From: Dickeya zeae NCPPB 2538
Lineage (GTDB): Bacteria > Pseudomonadota > Gammaproteobacteria > Enterobacterales > Enterobacteriaceae
Assembly: GCF_000406165.1 (NCBI RefSeq)
Contig: NZ_CM001977.1
Location: 3,514,273-3,578,272 of the forward strand
DNA: 64,000 nucleotides
Direction of reading: 5' to 3'
Within the stretch, counting starts at the first letter, position 1. Every line of letters begins with the position of its first letter. The position numbers and the translations under genes were made by a program. Below the pieces are notes generated by a model. It was not told the DNA's origin. It saw nothing but the letters and a program-made list of their open reading frames with translations, and made no database searches. Positions 63,311 to 64,000 of this stretch are shown here, piece after piece.

Positions 63311-63952
63311 ATGAGTGTTATCGCGCCCGGAATGATTCTCGTCGCGTATCTGTGTGGCTCGATCTCCAGTGCGATCCTGATTTGTCGTATCGCCGGGTTG
63401 CCCGATCCGCGCGAACACGGTTCCGGCAACCCCGGCGCCACCAACGTGCTGCGTATCGGTGGTAAGGCTGCTGCTGCCGCGGTATTGGTTTTCGACATTC
63501 TCAAAGGGATGCTGCCGGTATGGGGCGCTTACGCGCTGGGCAGTTCACCGCTGTATCTTGGTCTGACGGCGATTGCAGCCTGTCTTGGGCATATCTACCC
63601 GGTGTTTTTTCACTTTCGTGGGGGCAAAGGGGTCGCGACCGCATTTGGTGCCATCGCGCCTATCGGCTGGGATCTGACGGGGTTGATGACCGGTACCTGG
63701 TTACTGACGGTTCTGTTGAGCGGTTATTCCTCACTGGGTGCGATTGTCAGCGCACTGATAGCCCCATTTTATGTCTGGTGGTTCAAGCCGCAATTTACCT
63801 TCCCGGTGGCCATGCTCTCTTGCCTTATCCTGATGCGCCATCACGATAATATCCAGCGCCTGTGGCGTGGACAGGAAGGCAAAATCTGGAAAAAGCTCCG
63901 TCGTAATCGCCATTCTGCGGACGATACGCCTGATGAGCACGACGCATCCTGA
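63311..63952 (+). CDS. plsY: Acyl-phosphate glycerol-3-phosphate acyltransferase PlsY
   Basis: Inner-membrane acyltransferase starting phospholipid synthesis. It is 213 residues (205 in E. coli) with about five membrane segments. The three conserved cytoplasmic motifs are visible: EHGSGNPGATN near 34-44, FFHFRGGKGVATAFG near 99-113, and the C-terminal LMRHHDNIQRL. It is divergent from folB. The last bases of the window (from 63978) are an A-run followed by gcggcc, which may be the edge of a minus-strand terminator. Confidence 0.97.
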   Translation: MSVIAPGMILVAYLCGSISSAILICRIAGLPDPREHGSGNPGATNVLRIGGKAAAAAVLVFDILKGMLPVWGAYALGSSPLYLGLTAIAACLGHIYPVFFHFRGGKGVATAFGAIAPIGWDLTGLMTGTWLLTVLLSGYSSLGAIVSALIAPFYVWWFKPQFTFPVAMLSCLILMRHHDNIQRLWRGQEGKIWKKLRRNRHSADDTPDEHDAS

Positions 63953-64000
63953 CGGTTTCCTGAACGTAAAACTGAATCCCAAAAAAAGCGGCCGGTCGGC

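Overview
The window reads as one contiguous chromosomal segment of a pectinolytic soft-rot enterobacterium, most likely Dickeya or a close relative. Two long stretches keep the Escherichia coli gene order: rpoS-nlpD-pcm-truD-ispF-ispD-ftsB through the cys genes, queDE, eno, pyrG, mazG, relA, rlmD and barA; and hldE-glnE-ygiF-ygiM-cca-uppP-folB-plsY. Between these sit plant-polysaccharide genes typical of Dickeya: a pehN-type polygalacturonase, the rhiN/rhiT rhamnogalacturonide pair and an oligogalacturonide-type solute-binding protein. No rRNA, tRNA, prophage, insertion sequence or CRISPR array was seen.

Layout. 1-5951: rpoS (3' end outside the window), nlpD, pcm, truD, ispF, ispD and ftsB on the minus strand. 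surE, normally between truD and pcm, is absent apart from a 40-codon remnant-like frame. 6150-16633: a complete assimilatory sulfate reduction cluster (ygbE, cysC, cysN, cysD, cysG, then cysH, cysI, cysJ), with one unknown gene carrying a ParB/Srx-like motif inserted between cysG and cysH. 16947-27241: pectin catabolism genes inserted around the queuosine pair queD/queE. 27751-38286: eno, pyrG, mazG, relA, rlmD and the divergent sensor kinase barA. 38412-47837: a full D-glucarate/galactarate cluster (garK, garR, garL, gudD, gudX, gudP, with garD divergent), including an ERIC-like palindromic repeat. 47838-51276: an intergenic region with a possible small RNA, an Aer-like PAS chemoreceptor and two small FlxA-like genes that each have a sigma-28 type promoter. 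51337-55055: ypeB, ligA and hldE as one tight gene string, without zipA. 55161-64000: glnE, ygiF, ygiM, cca, uppP, folB and plsY.

How it works together. Sulfate is activated by CysDNC and reduced by CysH and CysIJ, and CysG makes the siroheme for CysI. RhiT imports rhamnogalacturonan fragments, RhiN removes their unsaturated uronate, and PehN and the binding protein act on or bind galacturonide chains. The gud/gar genes convert the aldarates glucarate and galactarate to pyruvate and 2-phosphoglycerate, which enters glycolysis at Eno. BarA (GacS) and RelA are global regulators known in relatives to control virulence and stress responses.

The best candidates for something undescribed are the ParB-like gene in the cys cluster, the uncharacterised hydrolase-like gene beside cysJ, the loss of surE with a retained tail, the paired sigma-28 FlxA-like genes, the ERIC-like element and the candidate small RNA. 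Regulatory sites and start choices were read by eye, and no database search was possible.
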